Origin: Bradyrhizobium elkanii USDA 76
GTDB lineage: Bacteria; Pseudomonadota; Alphaproteobacteria; Rhizobiales; Xanthobacteraceae
DNA length: 64,000 bases
Reading direction: 5' to 3'
Assembly (NCBI RefSeq): GCF_023278185.1
Contig: NZ_CP066356.1
Coordinates: 4,456,001 to 4,520,000, forward strand
The first letter of the stretch is position 1, and every line of letters starts with the position of its first letter. Under the pieces are notes generated by a model. The model saw only the letters and a list, made by a program, of their open reading frames with translations. It was not told the origin of the DNA and ran no database searches. Below, piece by piece: positions 1 through 9,865 of this stretch. Both the position numbers and the translations under genes were made by a program.

Positions 1-414
1 CTGTTCATCGCCAACGGCATGCTGCTGGTGCTCAATCTGCCGCTGGTCGGGCTCTGGGTGCGGCTGCTGGCGATTCCGCAGCCCTGGCTCTATGCCGGCA
101 TCCTGGTATTCGCGACCATGGGCACGATCGCGGCGAAGCCGTCGGTCGTCGAGCTGTCGATGCTGGCGGCGTTCGGCGTGATGGGCTTTCTGATGCGCCG
201 GTTCGACTTCCCGATCGCGCCCGTCGTGATCGGGCTGATCCTCGGGCCGATCGCCGAAAGCCAGCTGCGTCGCGCGCTGGCGATCAGCCTCGGCGATCCC
301 ATGGTGCTGCTGCAAAGCCCGATGTCGGCGACGCTGCTCGGCATCGCGCTGATCGCTCTGCTGGCGCCGTTCGTGCTCAAGGGGGTCGGGCGATTCAAGG
401 CGAACGAGGATTAG
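1..414 (+). CDS. Tripartite tricarboxylate transporter permease TctA, C-terminal part (cut by window edge)
   Basis: The reading frame is open from the first base, so the gene begins outside the window and only its last 137 residues are seen. They are very hydrophobic, with several membrane helices and the conserved TctA tail containing FPIAPVVIGLILGP followed by the region that starts with LRRAL. TctA is the large membrane subunit of tripartite tricarboxylate transporters, which import carboxylates with TctB and a periplasmic TctC (Bug) binding protein. The partners are presumably upstream. The orphan Bug proteins at 12.3 and 40.5 kb are not adjacent and need not belong to it. The family call is firm; the substrate is unknown. 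Confidence 0.88.
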   Translation: MFIANGMLLVLNLPLVGLWVRLLAIPQPWLYAGILVFATMGTIAAKPSVVELSMLAAFGVMGFLMRRFDFPIAPVVIGLILGPIAESQLRRALAISLGDPMVLLQSPMSATLLGIALIALLAPFVLKGVGRFKANED

Positions 415-434
415 CGCGCGACCAGACCGTAAAA

Positions 435-468
435 GGCCCGCTCCGGGGCTCGCATTTCGGAGCGGGCC
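435..468. terminator. Hairpin after tctA, possibly a bidirectional terminator
   Basis: A perfect 11-bp stem (435-445 with 458-468, GGCCCGCTCCG) encloses a 12-nt loop, 20 bp after the tctA stop. There is no U-tract on the plus strand. On the minus strand the stem is followed by TTTTAC. It lies between convergent genes and could end transcripts from either side. Confidence 0.5.
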
Positions 469-540
469 AGTCTGGGCACGGCAAATATCGCCGCGACGCG
501 AAACCTAGCGCGACAAGCTGACACCACCCTGACGACGGCG

Positions 541-569
541 AAAAAAGCGAGGCGGCCGAATGCGGCCTC
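541..569 (-). terminator. Rho-independent terminator of the TonB receptor gene
   Basis: Read on the minus strand, a GC-rich interrupted hairpin (GAGGC...GCCTC, with an alternative GGCC/GGCC core) is followed directly by GC and a run of six T. It starts 37 bp after the receptor stop codon, as expected for an intrinsic terminator. Confidence 0.65.
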
Positions 570-605
570 TCGGTCACATGATTTTCCGTGAACGGAATGT
601 TCAGC

Positions 606-2882
606 TCACCATTTGTAGGCGAGGCTCGCCGTGATGCGGCGGCGATCGCCGTAGTAGCAGGAGCTGATGGTCGCGCAGCTCGCGACGTAGATCTTGTCGG
701 TGACGTTCACGACATTGAGCGCCGCGCGCCAGTTGTTGTCCCATTCGTAATGCAAGGCGAGATCGCCCAGCACGACCCCAGGGACGCGCGCGGTGTTCGC
801 GGTGTCGGCAAAGGACGAGCCGACATAGCGCACGCCGCCGCCGAAGCCGAAGCCCGTGAGCGGGCCGTCGCGGAAGGTGTAGTCGGTCCACACTGAGGCG
901 AGCTGCCGCGGCGCGTTGGTCGGCACGGTGCCGATCAGCGCAGGATTGAGATCCTTGCTGACGAACAGCTCGTAATTGGTGTAGCTCGCCACCAGCTTGA
1001 AGTCGCGCGTGATGTTCGCGACCGCCTCGAGCTCGACGCCGCGCGAGGTGACTTCGCCGTTCTGGGTCTGGAACAGCGGGTTGTTCGGATCGGTGGTCAG
1101 CGCGTTCTTGCGCTTGAGGTCGAAATACGCGACGCCGAACCGTGCGTTGAGCCCGACCGGCTCGTATTTGACGCCGACCTCGGTCTGCTCGGAGGTTTCC
1201 GGCAGCAGCAATTGGCCGGCCGCGGTGGTGCCGATGACCGGATTGTAGCCCGTCATGTAGGAGACGTAGGGCGCAACGCCGCTGTCGAAATTGTAGATCG
1301 CGCCGACACGGCCGGAGAACTTGCTGTCGTCGCGGCCCTGGGACGCGCCGATCCGGTTGTTGTTGGTGAGATCGACCCAGTCCTGGCGTCCGGACAGCAC
1401 GACCGTCAGACGGTCGAGCTTAACCTGATCCTGCAGATAGAGGCCGGCCATGCCCTGGGCGAGATAGCCGTTCTGATAGAGCGGGCCGCTGTACGGCAGG
1501 TTGGTGCCGTAGACCGGATTGAGCACGTTGAGATTCGTGCCCATGCCAAAACCCTGGCGGTCGTCGATGCCGTAATATTTCAGATCGACGCCGACCAGCG
1601 CGGTGTGCTGCAGCGCGCCGGTGGTGAAGCGGTATTCGAGCTGATTGTCGAGGTTGAGCTGGGTGGCGATGCCGCGGGTGTAGAAATTGCCGCGGGTGAT
1701 GTCGGCGGCGGCCGGCGTCGTCGCGTAGCCGAGCCCGTAGAGGCCGGCATAATAGACGTCGACATGCGCCATGCGCGCGTTCTGGCGGAAATCGACGCTG
1801 TCGGTCACGCTCTTCTGGAACTGGTAGCCGACCATCTGCTGGTCGCGGCGGAACTGGTCGGCGCTGGGATCGCCGACGAACAGGCTGGTCGGAATCCGGC
1901 CGAACGGCGCGCTGGTGACGGTGCCGACATAGGGCAGGAAGTTCAGCGCGCGGGTGTTGCTGTGCGAGGCCATGCCGAACACGGTGAGGCTGGTGTCGGC
2001 ATCGGGCCGCCAGGTCACCGACGGGGCAAGGAAGAAGTTGTTGTCGTAGACATAGTCGGTCTGGGTGCCGCCGCCCTGGGCCTGGCCGACGAGGCGGTAC
2101 TGCACCTGGCCATTGCCGGGCTGCGCCGTCGCGCCGCCGATGTCGAACTGGGTATAGCCGTTGCCGAAATTGTTGACGCCGGTCTCGATGTAGCGAATGG
2201 GCTCCGCCTGCGGCAACTTGCTCACCGCGTTGACGAGGCCGCCCGGCGCCGAGCCGCCATAAAGGATGCCGGATGGACCGCGCAGCACCTCGACGCGCTC
2301 GAGATTGAAGGGCTGCAGCTTCCAGCTCGCATAGGAGGTGTAGAACAGCTGCAGGCCGTCGAGGAACAGCGACTCGTTCTGCGCGGGGAAGCCGCGGATC
2401 ATGAACCAGTCGTTGCGGAAATCGGCACCATAGGTGCCGCCGATGACGCCTGGCGTGTAGCGCAGCACCTCGTCGAACTTGCTGACGATCTTCTGGTCGC
2501 GGATCTGCTCGGCGCTGATGACGGACACCGATTGCGGGGTCTGGATGATCGGCGTGCTGGTCTTGGTGCCGCTGGCGCTCAGCCGCGCCAGATAGCCGGT
2601 GACCGGGCCGTTGGCGCGTTCGTGTCCGCCGCCGGCGCCCGCGGGCTGCTGAGCGGTCTGTGGCTGCGCGCCCACTGGCGCGGCCGTTGCGCGGCGCGAG
2701 GCGCTGCGCGGGCGTGCGGCTCGTTGCGACGGCTGCTGTGATCGCGCCGCCTGCCGCTGCGGCGCTTCGACGGTCACGGACGGCAATTGCGTCTGGGCGA
2801 AGACATCGTCCGCACCGACAACCGAAAGCACCGCGACAGCCGAAGCGGCAAACCGCTGCGGCCGAATCCACGTGCACGACAT
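606..2882 (-). CDS. TonB-dependent siderophore receptor (ferrichrome/FhuA-like)
   Basis: A 758-residue outer-membrane receptor, the usual size for the family. A signal peptide (about 1-29, ending VFAQ) is followed by a TonB-box-like LPSVTVEAP and a Q/R/A-rich linker to about residue 95. The plug domain has TPQSVSVISAEQIRDQ, the VEVLRGPSGILYGGSAPGG signature and a 22-strand-type beta barrel ending in LAYKW with a terminal aromatic residue. Such receptors import ferric siderophores using TonB-ExbBD energy. There is no STN domain, so surface signalling through a sigma/anti-sigma pair is unlikely. The gene stands alone with its own terminator and a repeat-rich upstream region that may hold an iron-responsive operator. 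The exact siderophore cannot be read from sequence; hydroxamate-type is an inference from similarity to FhuA/FcuA. Confidence 0.92.
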   Translation of the reverse strand: MSCTWIRPQRFAASAVAVLSVVGADDVFAQTQLPSVTVEAPQRQAARSQQPSQRAARPRSASRRATAAPVGAQPQTAQQPAGAGGGHERANGPVTGYLARLSASGTKTSTPIIQTPQSVSVISAEQIRDQKIVSKFDEVLRYTPGVIGGTYGADFRNDWFMIRGFPAQNESLFLDGLQLFYTSYASWKLQPFNLERVEVLRGPSGILYGGSAPGGLVNAVSKLPQAEPIRYIETGVNNFGNGYTQFDIGGATAQPGNGQVQYRLVGQAQGGGTQTDYVYDNNFFLAPSVTWRPDADTSLTVFGMASHSNTRALNFLPYVGTVTSAPFGRIPTSLFVGDPSADQFRRDQQMVGYQFQKSVTDSVDFRQNARMAHVDVYYAGLYGLGYATTPAAADITRGNFYTRGIATQLNLDNQLEYRFTTGALQHTALVGVDLKYYGIDDRQGFGMGTNLNVLNPVYGTNLPYSGPLYQNGYLAQGMAGLYLQDQVKLDRLTVVLSGRQDWVDLTNNNRIGASQGRDDSKFSGRVGAIYNFDSGVAPYVSYMTGYNPVIGTTAAGQLLLPETSEQTEVGVKYEPVGLNARFGVAYFDLKRKNALTTDPNNPLFQTQNGEVTSRGVELEAVANITRDFKLVASYTNYELFVSKDLNPALIGTVPTNAPRQLASVWTDYTFRDGPLTGFGFGGGVRYVGSSFADTANTARVPGVVLGDLALHYEWDNNWRAALNVVNVTDKIYVASCATISSCYYGDRRRITASLAYKW

Positions 2883-3491
2883 TTATTCCATGCTCCATAA
2901 AAAAATCTTGAGCGAGTCGTTATCACGGTGATTTTCGCGAGCGGCCTGCGCGCGGTTAGAAGCTGTCGAAGTTGCGCGCAAAGCTTGTCCGTGTGACCGG
3001 GGGACAACGGCGCATGACGGGCAATTGCACGCATCGCGTGAGAGCTTTGAATCGATCCAGTGTTGAACGATTCAAAAATCGGACGATTCAAAAATCGTCT
3101 TGCCGTCTCGCGAGACAATGCAACGCGAATCGCGCGCGACATGATCAAGCGAGTCCGATGTCGCGTGGTTGCGCGAGTAGCGCTTGTAAACCTTAAGGCG
3201 CTGGTCGTCTTGTCCCTGAATCCCGCGCGGTCGGGAAGGGGCGTCACGTTCCATGCGGCGGCCGGCTCAGCCGTGTTCGCCGGGCCGGCTGGAACCGGGT
3301 GGCGGGGGCGGCCGTCCGGCCGGTTGGCAATCCCCGCCATCCCCACCATATCTGGCATAATTGACCGGCAGGGACCGCAACCGCTTGGCCATTTTGGGGC
3401 GATGTGATAACGCTCTGAAACCAGCTTCGACCGCCACTCGTGACCGTCCGCATCCCGCCTAAAGGCTTGCGGCGGTGGAGATATTTCGCCG
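2883..3491. other. 609-bp intergenic region between the receptor gene and glyA
   Basis: This region carries the divergent promoters of the TonB receptor (minus) and glyA (plus). The only clear structure is the TTGAATCG/CGATTCAA repeat cluster at 3046-3097. Short open frames here lack ribosome-binding sites and recognisable products, so I call none. A GGTGGAG ribosome-binding site for glyA lies at about 3474-3480. Confidence 0.6.
3046..3097. promoter_or_regulatory. Repeated TTGAATCG/CGATTCAA elements, candidate operator
   Basis: A TTTGAATCGAT element (3046-3056) faces two direct copies of ACGATTCAAAAATCG (3067-3081 and 3083-3097, period 16). Each direct copy is itself CGAT...ATCG symmetric. 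The cluster lies about 165-215 bp upstream of the receptor start and on the side distal to glyA. It does not match the Irr box I know (TTTAGAA/TTCTAAA). Binding by a regulator is inference. Confidence 0.4.
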
Positions 3492-4793
<1,302 letters not shown>

Positions 4794-4813
4794 AAGGTCC
4801 GTATCGTTTTTTT

Positions 4814-4862
4814 GAGCATGATCTCTTCGGAAAACCGCTTCGCACTTTTCCGGATCATGCTC
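4814..4862. repeat. Palindromic repeat family A (GAGCATGATC type), copy 1
   Basis: Arms GAGCATGATC (4814-4823) and GATCATGCTC (4853-4862) pair, with inner arms CGGAAAA (4828-4834) and TTTTCCG (4846-4852). This gives a long hairpin between glyA and nrdR. A second, nearly identical copy is at 24959-25007. This type of repeat is, to my knowledge, abundant in Bradyrhizobium intergenic DNA. Confidence 0.85.
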
Positions 4863-4880
4863 GTGTAGAGGTCCCGTCGG

Positions 4881-5363
4881 ATGCGCTGCCCGAGCTGCAA
4901 TTCTCTCGATACGCAGGTCAAGGACTCGCGTCCGACCGAGGACTCCGCGGTCATCCGCAGGCGGCGCGTCTGCATGGCCTGCAACTTCCGCTTCACGACC
5001 TTCGAGCGGGTGCAGCTGCGCGAGCTGACCGTCATCAAGCGCAACGGCCGCCGCGTGCCGTTCGACCGCGACAAGCTGGTGCGCTCGCTGCAGATCTCCT
5101 TGCGCAAGCGCCCGGTGGAATCCGAGCGGGTGGAGAAGATGGTGTCCACCATCGTGCGCGAGCTCGAAAGCGGCGGCGAGGCCGAGGTCTCCTCGGAGGC
5201 GATCGGCGAGATCGTGATGGAGCATCTGCGCCAGCTCGACGACGTCGCCTATGTGCGCTTCGCCTCGGTCTATCGTAATTTCCGCGAGGCCAAGGACTTC
5301 GAGGCCGTGCTCGACGAATTGACCGGCGAAGAGGACCCGCGGCTCGCGACGCTACGCAAATGA
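4881..5363 (+). CDS. nrdR: Transcriptional repressor NrdR
   Basis: A 160-residue repressor of ribonucleotide reductase genes that senses ATP/dATP. The N-terminal zinc ribbon is complete (C3, C6, C31, C34), followed by an ATP-cone domain from about residue 49 ([16 protein letters not shown]). This is the standard length and layout. The stop overlaps the ribD start as ATGA (5360-5363), so the two are translationally coupled. The nrdR-ribD pairing is conserved in many proteobacteria. The downstream targets, NrdR boxes at nrd genes, are not in this window. Confidence 0.97.
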   Translation: MRCPSCNSLDTQVKDSRPTEDSAVIRRRRVCMACNFRFTTFERVQLRELTVIKRNGRRVPFDRDKLVRSLQISLRKRPVESERVEKMVSTIVRELESGGEAEVSSEAIGEIVMEHLRQLDDVAYVRFASVYRNFREAKDFEAVLDELTGEEDPRLATLRK

Positions 5364-6520
5364 TCTTCCGCATTCTGGAAGACCAGTTCGCGCAGAAGGC
5401 CAAAGAGGCCAAGGAAGCGGCAAAGGCAGCCGATCTGCGCTTCATGCAGCTGGCGCTGGCGCTTGGCCGGCGCGGGCTCGGGCGTACCTGGCCCAATCCG
5501 GCGGTCGGCGCCGTGATCGTCAAGGACGGCGTCATCGTTGGCCGCGGCTGGACGCAAGCAGGCGGCCGCCCGCATGCCGAGGTCGAGGCACTCAGGCGCG
5601 CAGGCGATGCCGCGCGCGGCGCCACGCTCTATGTGACGCTCGAACCCTGCTCGCATTTCGGCCGCTCGCCGCCCTGTGCGGACGCCGTGGTTGCGGCCGG
5701 GCTCGCCCGCGTCGTCTCGGCGATCGAGGATCCCAATCCGGAAGTCGCGGGGCAGGGGCATGCCAAGCTGCGCGCCGCCGGCATCGCGGTCGACGTCGGG
5801 CTGTGCGCGGCGGAGGCCGCGCGCGACCATGCCGGACACTTCCGCCGCATCCGCGACAAGCGCCCGCATGTGATCCTCAAGCTCGCGGTGTCCGCCGACG
5901 ACAAGATCGCAGCCAGCGGCCACAAGCCGGTCGCGATATCAGGCGAGGCCGCGCGGACCCGGGTGCATTTGCTACGCGCGCAGAGCGACGCGATCCTGGT
6001 CGGCATCGGCACGGTCAAGGCCGACGATCCGCTTTTGACCTGCCGGTTGCCGGGGATGGCGGCGCGCTCGCCGGTGCGCCTGGTGCTGGATCGCGCGCTG
6101 CGGATTTCGGGCGACAGCCGCCTGGTGCATTCGGCGCGCGAGACGCCGCTCTGGGTGCTGACATCTGACATGGCGGAGGCGCCTGCCGCGGTGAAGTTAG
6201 GTGCCGCCGGCGCGCAGGTGATCCGCGTCACCGCCAGCGCGCCCCAAGGGCTCGATCTGCCCTCCGTTCTGCATGCGCTGGCGGAGAAGGGGATCTCGCG
6301 GCTGCTGGTCGAGGGCGGATCGCGCGTGGCAAATTCTTTCGTGGCAGGCGGCTTGGTCGATGAGATCTGGCTGTTGCGCGGACCTGATGCGATCGGTGCC
6401 GGCGGCGTTCCCGCGCTGGACGCAATGCCGCTCGACGCAATCACGCAGTCGCCGGCCTTTCGGCTTCGTGCTAGCGAAACCCTCGGTGAAGATGTTTTAA
6501 CGATCTATGATCGTTCGTAG
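5360..6520 (+). CDS. ribD: Bifunctional riboflavin deaminase/reductase RibD
   Basis: A 386-residue enzyme for steps two and three of riboflavin synthesis. The N-terminal deaminase has the zinc motif HAE (H72, E74) and [11 protein letters not shown] (C97, C106). The C-terminal reductase domain starts near residue 170 ([17 protein letters not shown]). A charged 25-residue N-terminal extension precedes the deaminase core; a later start is possible, but the ATGA overlap with nrdR favours this one. ribE follows after a repeat-filled 110-bp gap. There is no ribBA in the cluster, so GTP cyclohydrolase II and DHBP synthase must be encoded elsewhere. Confidence 0.96.
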   Translation: MIFRILEDQFAQKAKEAKEAAKAADLRFMQLALALGRRGLGRTWPNPAVGAVIVKDGVIVGRGWTQAGGRPHAEVEALRRAGDAARGATLYVTLEPCSHFGRSPPCADAVVAAGLARVVSAIEDPNPEVAGQGHAKLRAAGIAVDVGLCAAEAARDHAGHFRRIRDKRPHVILKLAVSADDKIAASGHKPVAISGEAARTRVHLLRAQSDAILVGIGTVKADDPLLTCRLPGMAARSPVRLVLDRALRISGDSRLVHSARETPLWVLTSDMAEAPAAVKLGAAGAQVIRVTASAPQGLDLPSVLHALAEKGISRLLVEGGSRVANSFVAGGLVDEIWLLRGPDAIGAGGVPALDAMPLDAITQSPAFRLRASETLGEDVLTIYDRS

Positions 6521-6524
6521 GCTG

Positions 6525-6612
6525 TCATGGCCGGGCTTGTCCCGGCCATCCACGACTTCCATCTAGCGTGCGGCCAAGACGTGGATGCCCGGGACAAGCC
6601 CGGGCATGACGA
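6525..6612. repeat. Palindromic repeat family C (TCATGGCCGGG type), copy 1
   Basis: The unit begins TCATGGCCGGGCTTGTCCCG and ends with CGGGCATGACGA. Its outer ends are complementary and it contains internal GGCC and CCCGGG palindromes. It fills the ribD-ribE gap. The related copy at 49116-49191 keeps both ends with a shorter centre. Confidence 0.8.
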
Positions 6613-6630
6613 AGAGTAAGGGGTTTTGTT

Positions 6631-7239
6631 GTGTTTACCGGAATTGTCACCGATATCGGTGAGATCACCAGCCTGAAGCAGGTCGCGCAGGGGCAACTGC
6701 ATCGCATGCGAATTGCCTGCGACTACGACCAGATCACGATCGCCGACGGCGCCTCGATCGCCTGCAACGGCGTCTGCCTCACCGTCGTCGCCTCCGGCAC
6801 CGCCGATGGCAAGACCTGGTTCGATGTCGATGCCGCGGCCGAGACGCTCGGCATGACCACCGCCAAGCATTGGCGGCAGGGCGGCCGGCTCAATCTCGAG
6901 CGCGCGCTCAAGATCGGCGACGAACTCGGCGGTCACGTCGTGGCCGGGCATGCCGACGGCATCGCCACCATCGTCAAGCGCGAGGACCTGCCCGACATGG
7001 CGCGCTTCGAGCTGCGAACCAGCCGCGAACTGGCGCGTTTCATCGCGGCGAAGGGGTCGGTCACGCTGGACGGCGTGTCGCTGACCGTGAACACGGTCGA
7101 CGATGTCGGCTTTTCGGTGCTGATCATCCCGCACACGCTTGCTGTCACGACCCTGAGCGGCTGGAAGGCCGGCAGCGAGGTCAATATCGAGGTCGATCTG
7201 ATGGCCCGCTACGCGGCGCGGCTGTCGGAGATGAAATAG
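6631..7239 (+). CDS. ribE: Riboflavin synthase, alpha subunit
   Basis: A 202-residue protein starting at GTG with the canonical MFTGIVTDIG N-terminus. It shows two tandem lumazine-binding barrels: the first holds NGVCLTV and the second LDGVSLTVN. It dismutates two 6,7-dimethyl-8-ribityllumazine molecules into riboflavin and the pyrimidinedione returned to RibH. The length is typical. The preceding repeat probably separates its leader from ribD. I looked for an FMN riboswitch upstream here and before ribH and saw none. Confidence 0.96.
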   Translation: MFTGIVTDIGEITSLKQVAQGQLHRMRIACDYDQITIADGASIACNGVCLTVVASGTADGKTWFDVDAAAETLGMTTAKHWRQGGRLNLERALKIGDELGGHVVAGHADGIATIVKREDLPDMARFELRTSRELARFIAAKGSVTLDGVSLTVNTVDDVGFSVLIIPHTLAVTTLSGWKAGSEVNIEVDLMARYAARLSEMK

Positions 7240-7453
7240 CTTCGGCCTGGGCATTGCGGCCAACACAGACGTCCCTATCTGCCTATGCGCCTCGGGCGAT
7301 TATCAGCCCGGGCGGCCTATGCATTGCAGGCGAACCCGGCCTGAAAAATCGGGCTGATCGCGGTGACATCCGGGCCAGTATTGCCCTTGGCTTTAGCCCC
7401 TGCTGCGCCTAAAACGCTGCACAACTCCTCCCCAAGTTCCGATTGGTATTGCA

Positions 7454-7945
7454 ATGGCTGACGCGCGGCGCGCACCCCTGAAGGACCAGACCGACATTAC
7501 CGGCGCACGCGTGCTGATCGTCGAAGCGCGGTTCTATGACGACATCCAGGATGCGCTGCTGGAAGGCGCGCTTGCCGAGATCAAGGCCGCAGGCGCCAGC
7601 CATGACGTGATCACGGTGCCGGGCGCGCTGGAGATTCCGGCGGCGATCGCGATCGCGATCGATGCGGCTGAAACGAACGGCAAGCCTTATGACGCGGCGA
7701 TCGCGCTCGGCTGCGTGGTGCGCGGCGACACCATCCATTTCGAGATCGTCTCGCAGGAGTCCTCGCGCGGATTGATGGATTTGGCCGTCAGCCGGAAATT
7801 CCCGCTCGGCAACGGCATCCTCACCGTCAACACCGAGGCGCAGGCCTGGGCGCGGGCGCGCGCCAGTGAACTCAACAAGGGCGGCGACGCGGCGCGTGCG
7901 GCGCTGGCGATGCTGCGGATCAAACGCCGCCTGGCAAAGGCTTGA
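7454..7945 (+). CDS. ribH: 6,7-dimethyl-8-ribityllumazine synthase
   Basis: A 163-residue lumazine synthase. It condenses 5-amino-6-ribitylaminouracil with dihydroxybutanone phosphate in the penultimate step of riboflavin synthesis. The conserved EARFYDD, PGALEIP and [17 protein letters not shown] segments are present, with the catalytic histidine at H95. It follows ribE after 214 bp in which I see no gene. nusB starts 2 bp after its stop, the usual ribH-nusB arrangement. Confidence 0.96.
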   Translation: MADARRAPLKDQTDITGARVLIVEARFYDDIQDALLEGALAEIKAAGASHDVITVPGALEIPAAIAIAIDAAETNGKPYDAAIALGCVVRGDTIHFEIVSQESSRGLMDLAVSRKFPLGNGILTVNTEAQAWARARASELNKGGDAARAALAMLRIKRRLAKA

Positions 7946-7947
7946 CC

Positions 7948-8442
7948 ATGGCTGACAACAAGAAGCCCGCGAAAGCCCCCGACAGAAAGGCCAACCGCCG
8001 CGGCGCGGCACGGCTCGCGGCGGTGCAGGCGCTCTACCAGATGGACATTGGCGGCGCCGGCATCAACGACATCTTCGCCGAGTTCGAGAGCCACTGGCTC
8101 GGCAACGAGGTCGAGGGCGAGAAATATTTGCCGGCGGAAGCCGCGTTTTTCCGCGACGTGGTCTCCGGTGTGGTGCGCGACCAGGCCAGGCTCGATCCGC
8201 TGATCGACGAGGCGCTGTCGAAGGGCTGGCCGTTGAAGCGGATCGACGCCATCCTGCGCGCGGTGCTGCGGGCAGGCTCCTACGAGCTCGAGCACCGCAA
8301 GGACGTGCCGGGCCGCGTGGTGGTCTCCGAATATGTCGACGTCGCGCACGCCTTCGTCGAAAAGGACGAAACCGGCATGGTCAACGCCGTGCTCGACCAG
8401 ATCGCGCGCCAGTTCCGCGGCGACGAGTTTGTGCGGAGCTGA
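7948..8442 (+). CDS. nusB: Transcription antitermination factor NusB
   Basis: A 164-residue all-helical RNA-binding protein. With NusE (S10) it binds boxA RNA and supports antitermination on rRNA operons. Family segments visible are RRGAARLAAVQALYQMDI near residue 15 and the C-terminal IDAILRAVLRAGSYEL and VVVSEYVDVAHAFVEKDETGMVNAVLD. I chose ATG at 7948; a TTG two codons earlier overlaps the ribH stop. A lysine-rich N-terminal tail (ADNKKPAKAPDRKANRR) is longer than in E. coli, as common in Rhizobiales. Confidence 0.96.
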   Translation: MADNKKPAKAPDRKANRRGAARLAAVQALYQMDIGGAGINDIFAEFESHWLGNEVEGEKYLPAEAAFFRDVVSGVVRDQARLDPLIDEALSKGWPLKRIDAILRAVLRAGSYELEHRKDVPGRVVVSEYVDVAHAFVEKDETGMVNAVLDQIARQFRGDEFVRS

Positions 8443-8466
8443 GTGGAGACATATGATCGCTTGACC

Positions 8467-8568
8467 GTCACCCTGAGGAGGCCGCGCAGCGGCCGTCTCG
8501 AAGGGCGACGGCCCGGCTGGGGCCGTGCATCCTTCGAGGCTCGCTCCGCTCGCACCTCAGGATGACGG
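8467..8568. repeat. Palindromic repeat between nusB and thiL (CGTCACCCTGAGG type)
   Basis: The ends are imperfect inverted copies: CGTCACCCTGAGG on the left and CCTCAGGATGACG on the right. The interior carries GCCGCGCAGCGGC and other GC-rich palindromes. The repeat runs up to the thiL start, so it forms the 5' leader of thiL. Confidence 0.75.
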
Positions 8569-8578
8569 GGCTGCTATC

Positions 8579-9580
8579 GTGACGCAGAGCGACAAACCGA
8601 TATCCGGCGAAGACTCCCTGATCGCGCGCTATTTCAAGCCGCTCGCGACCGATCCGGGGGCGTTCGGGCTCGACGATGACGCCGCCGCGCTGAGGGCTGA
8701 TGGCGAGGACATCGTGGTCACCACGGACGCCATCGTCGAGGGCGTGCACTTCCTTCCGGATGATCCGCCCGACACGCTGGCGCGCAAGGCGCTGCGGGTG
8801 AACCTCTCCGACATCGCCGCCAAGGGCGCGGTGCCGGCGGGCTTCGTGCTGACGCTGGCGCTGCGCGGCGCCGAGGAGGCCTGGCTGAAGCCGTTTGCCC
8901 GGGCGCTCGGCGAGGACGCCGCAGATTTCGGCTGCCCGCTGCTCGGCGGCGACACGGTCTCGACACCGGGGCCGCTGATGATCTCGATCACCGCGTTCGG
9001 CCGGGTGCCGCAGGGCACGATGGTGCATCGCGCGGGAGCGCAGGCCGGCGACCGCGTGTTCGTCACCGGTACGATCGGAGACGCCGCGCTCGGTCTCGAT
9101 GTGCTCCAGGGGGGCCCGGTCGCCGCGGCTCTGGCGGACGATGTCGTCGGGCGGGATTTTCTTGCCGCCCGTTACCGTGTTCCGCAGCCGCGCAACGCCT
9201 TGGCCAAGGCCGTCCGCACCCACGCCAGCGCCGCGATGGATGTGTCCGACGGTCTTGCCGGCGATCTGACCAAGCTTTGTGCAGCCAGTGGTGTGACGGC
9301 CGTGATCAATGTGCCGAGTGTCCCGTTGTCGGCTGCAGCTGCAGGGCTGCTCGCGCGCAAGGCGATCGACATCGAGACCTTGGTGGCCGGCGGTGATGAT
9401 TACGAGCTCTTGTGCGCGGTCCCGAGCGATCATGTCGACGCGTTTCTGCGGGACGCACGGCAGGCCAAGATCGCGGTAACCGCAATCGGCGGCCTGATCG
9501 CAGGCTCGTCGCCACCAAGCTTCCTTGACGGGCAGGGCCGGGAACTGAAGTTGAAGCGGCTGTCCTACAGCCATTTCTAG
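8579..9580 (+). CDS. thiL: Thiamine-monophosphate kinase
   Basis: A 333-residue kinase making thiamine diphosphate from thiamine monophosphate. Metal and nucleotide motifs are clear: FGLDDDAAAL, VVTTDAIVEGVHF, NLSDIAAKGA, MDVSDGLAGDL and GGDDYELL. The frame extends upstream to 8525, but that stretch is translated palindromic repeat, so I place the start at GTG 8579, which gives the normal family length. The stop TAG (9578-9580) is part of the CTAGAGC boundary of a second repeat, so the gene is bracketed by repeats on both sides. Confidence 0.94.
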   Translation: MTQSDKPISGEDSLIARYFKPLATDPGAFGLDDDAAALRADGEDIVVTTDAIVEGVHFLPDDPPDTLARKALRVNLSDIAAKGAVPAGFVLTLALRGAEEAWLKPFARALGEDAADFGCPLLGGDTVSTPGPLMISITAFGRVPQGTMVHRAGAQAGDRVFVTGTIGDAALGLDVLQGGPVAAALADDVVGRDFLAARYRVPQPRNALAKAVRTHASAAMDVSDGLAGDLTKLCAASGVTAVINVPSVPLSAAAAGLLARKAIDIETLVAGGDDYELLCAVPSDHVDAFLRDARQAKIAVTAIGGLIAGSSPPSFLDGQGRELKLKRLSYSHF

Positions 9581-9640
9581 AGCGGTTTCGAGCGAAGCGG
9601 GCACCGGTTCACGTTAAGAAAACGCGTCGGAACGGAAGCC
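9577..9640 (+). repeat. Palindromic repeat family B (AGAGCGNTTTC type), partial copy 1
   Basis: It begins CTAGAGCGGTTTCGAGCGAAG and contains CCGGTTCACGTTAAG and AAAACGCG. It aligns with the longer copies at 17986, 44149 and 47840 but is cut short before the second hairpin. The first bases overlap the thiL TAG stop. Confidence 0.75.
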
Positions 9641-9865
9641 GCGCTGGACTTCCCGCGCCTGATCGCGCCGATTTTCCTTCTAAATAGCTGCCGATATCGG
9701 CGATTTCGGCCACAGGTGGCGTTGCACAGCGGTAACGATTTTGGCAAGGTCGCGCCCGATTTGAGGCAATCCGTTTTTGGGGAGGATTGTCCTCGCAAAA
9801 TAAGCGCCTGCCGCCCCCTAGCGGCACAAGAAGGCGCGGGGGTTACATCAAGGATCTGAGGCAAC

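Noticed and set aside
606..2882. Long plus-strand open frames opposite the TonB receptor (about 510 codons)
   Set aside because: They arise from GC-rich codon bias on the opposite strand of a well-conserved gene; their translation is Ala/Arg/Glu-rich with no domain.
4794..4880. Rho-independent terminator of glyA
   Set aside because: The hairpin there is the family A repeat; the T-run lies before it rather than after it on the plus strand, so a terminator in the glyA direction is doubtful.
7240..7453. FMN riboswitch before ribH
   Set aside because: The RFN core motifs are absent; only GC-rich sequence with no extended matching structure is seen.
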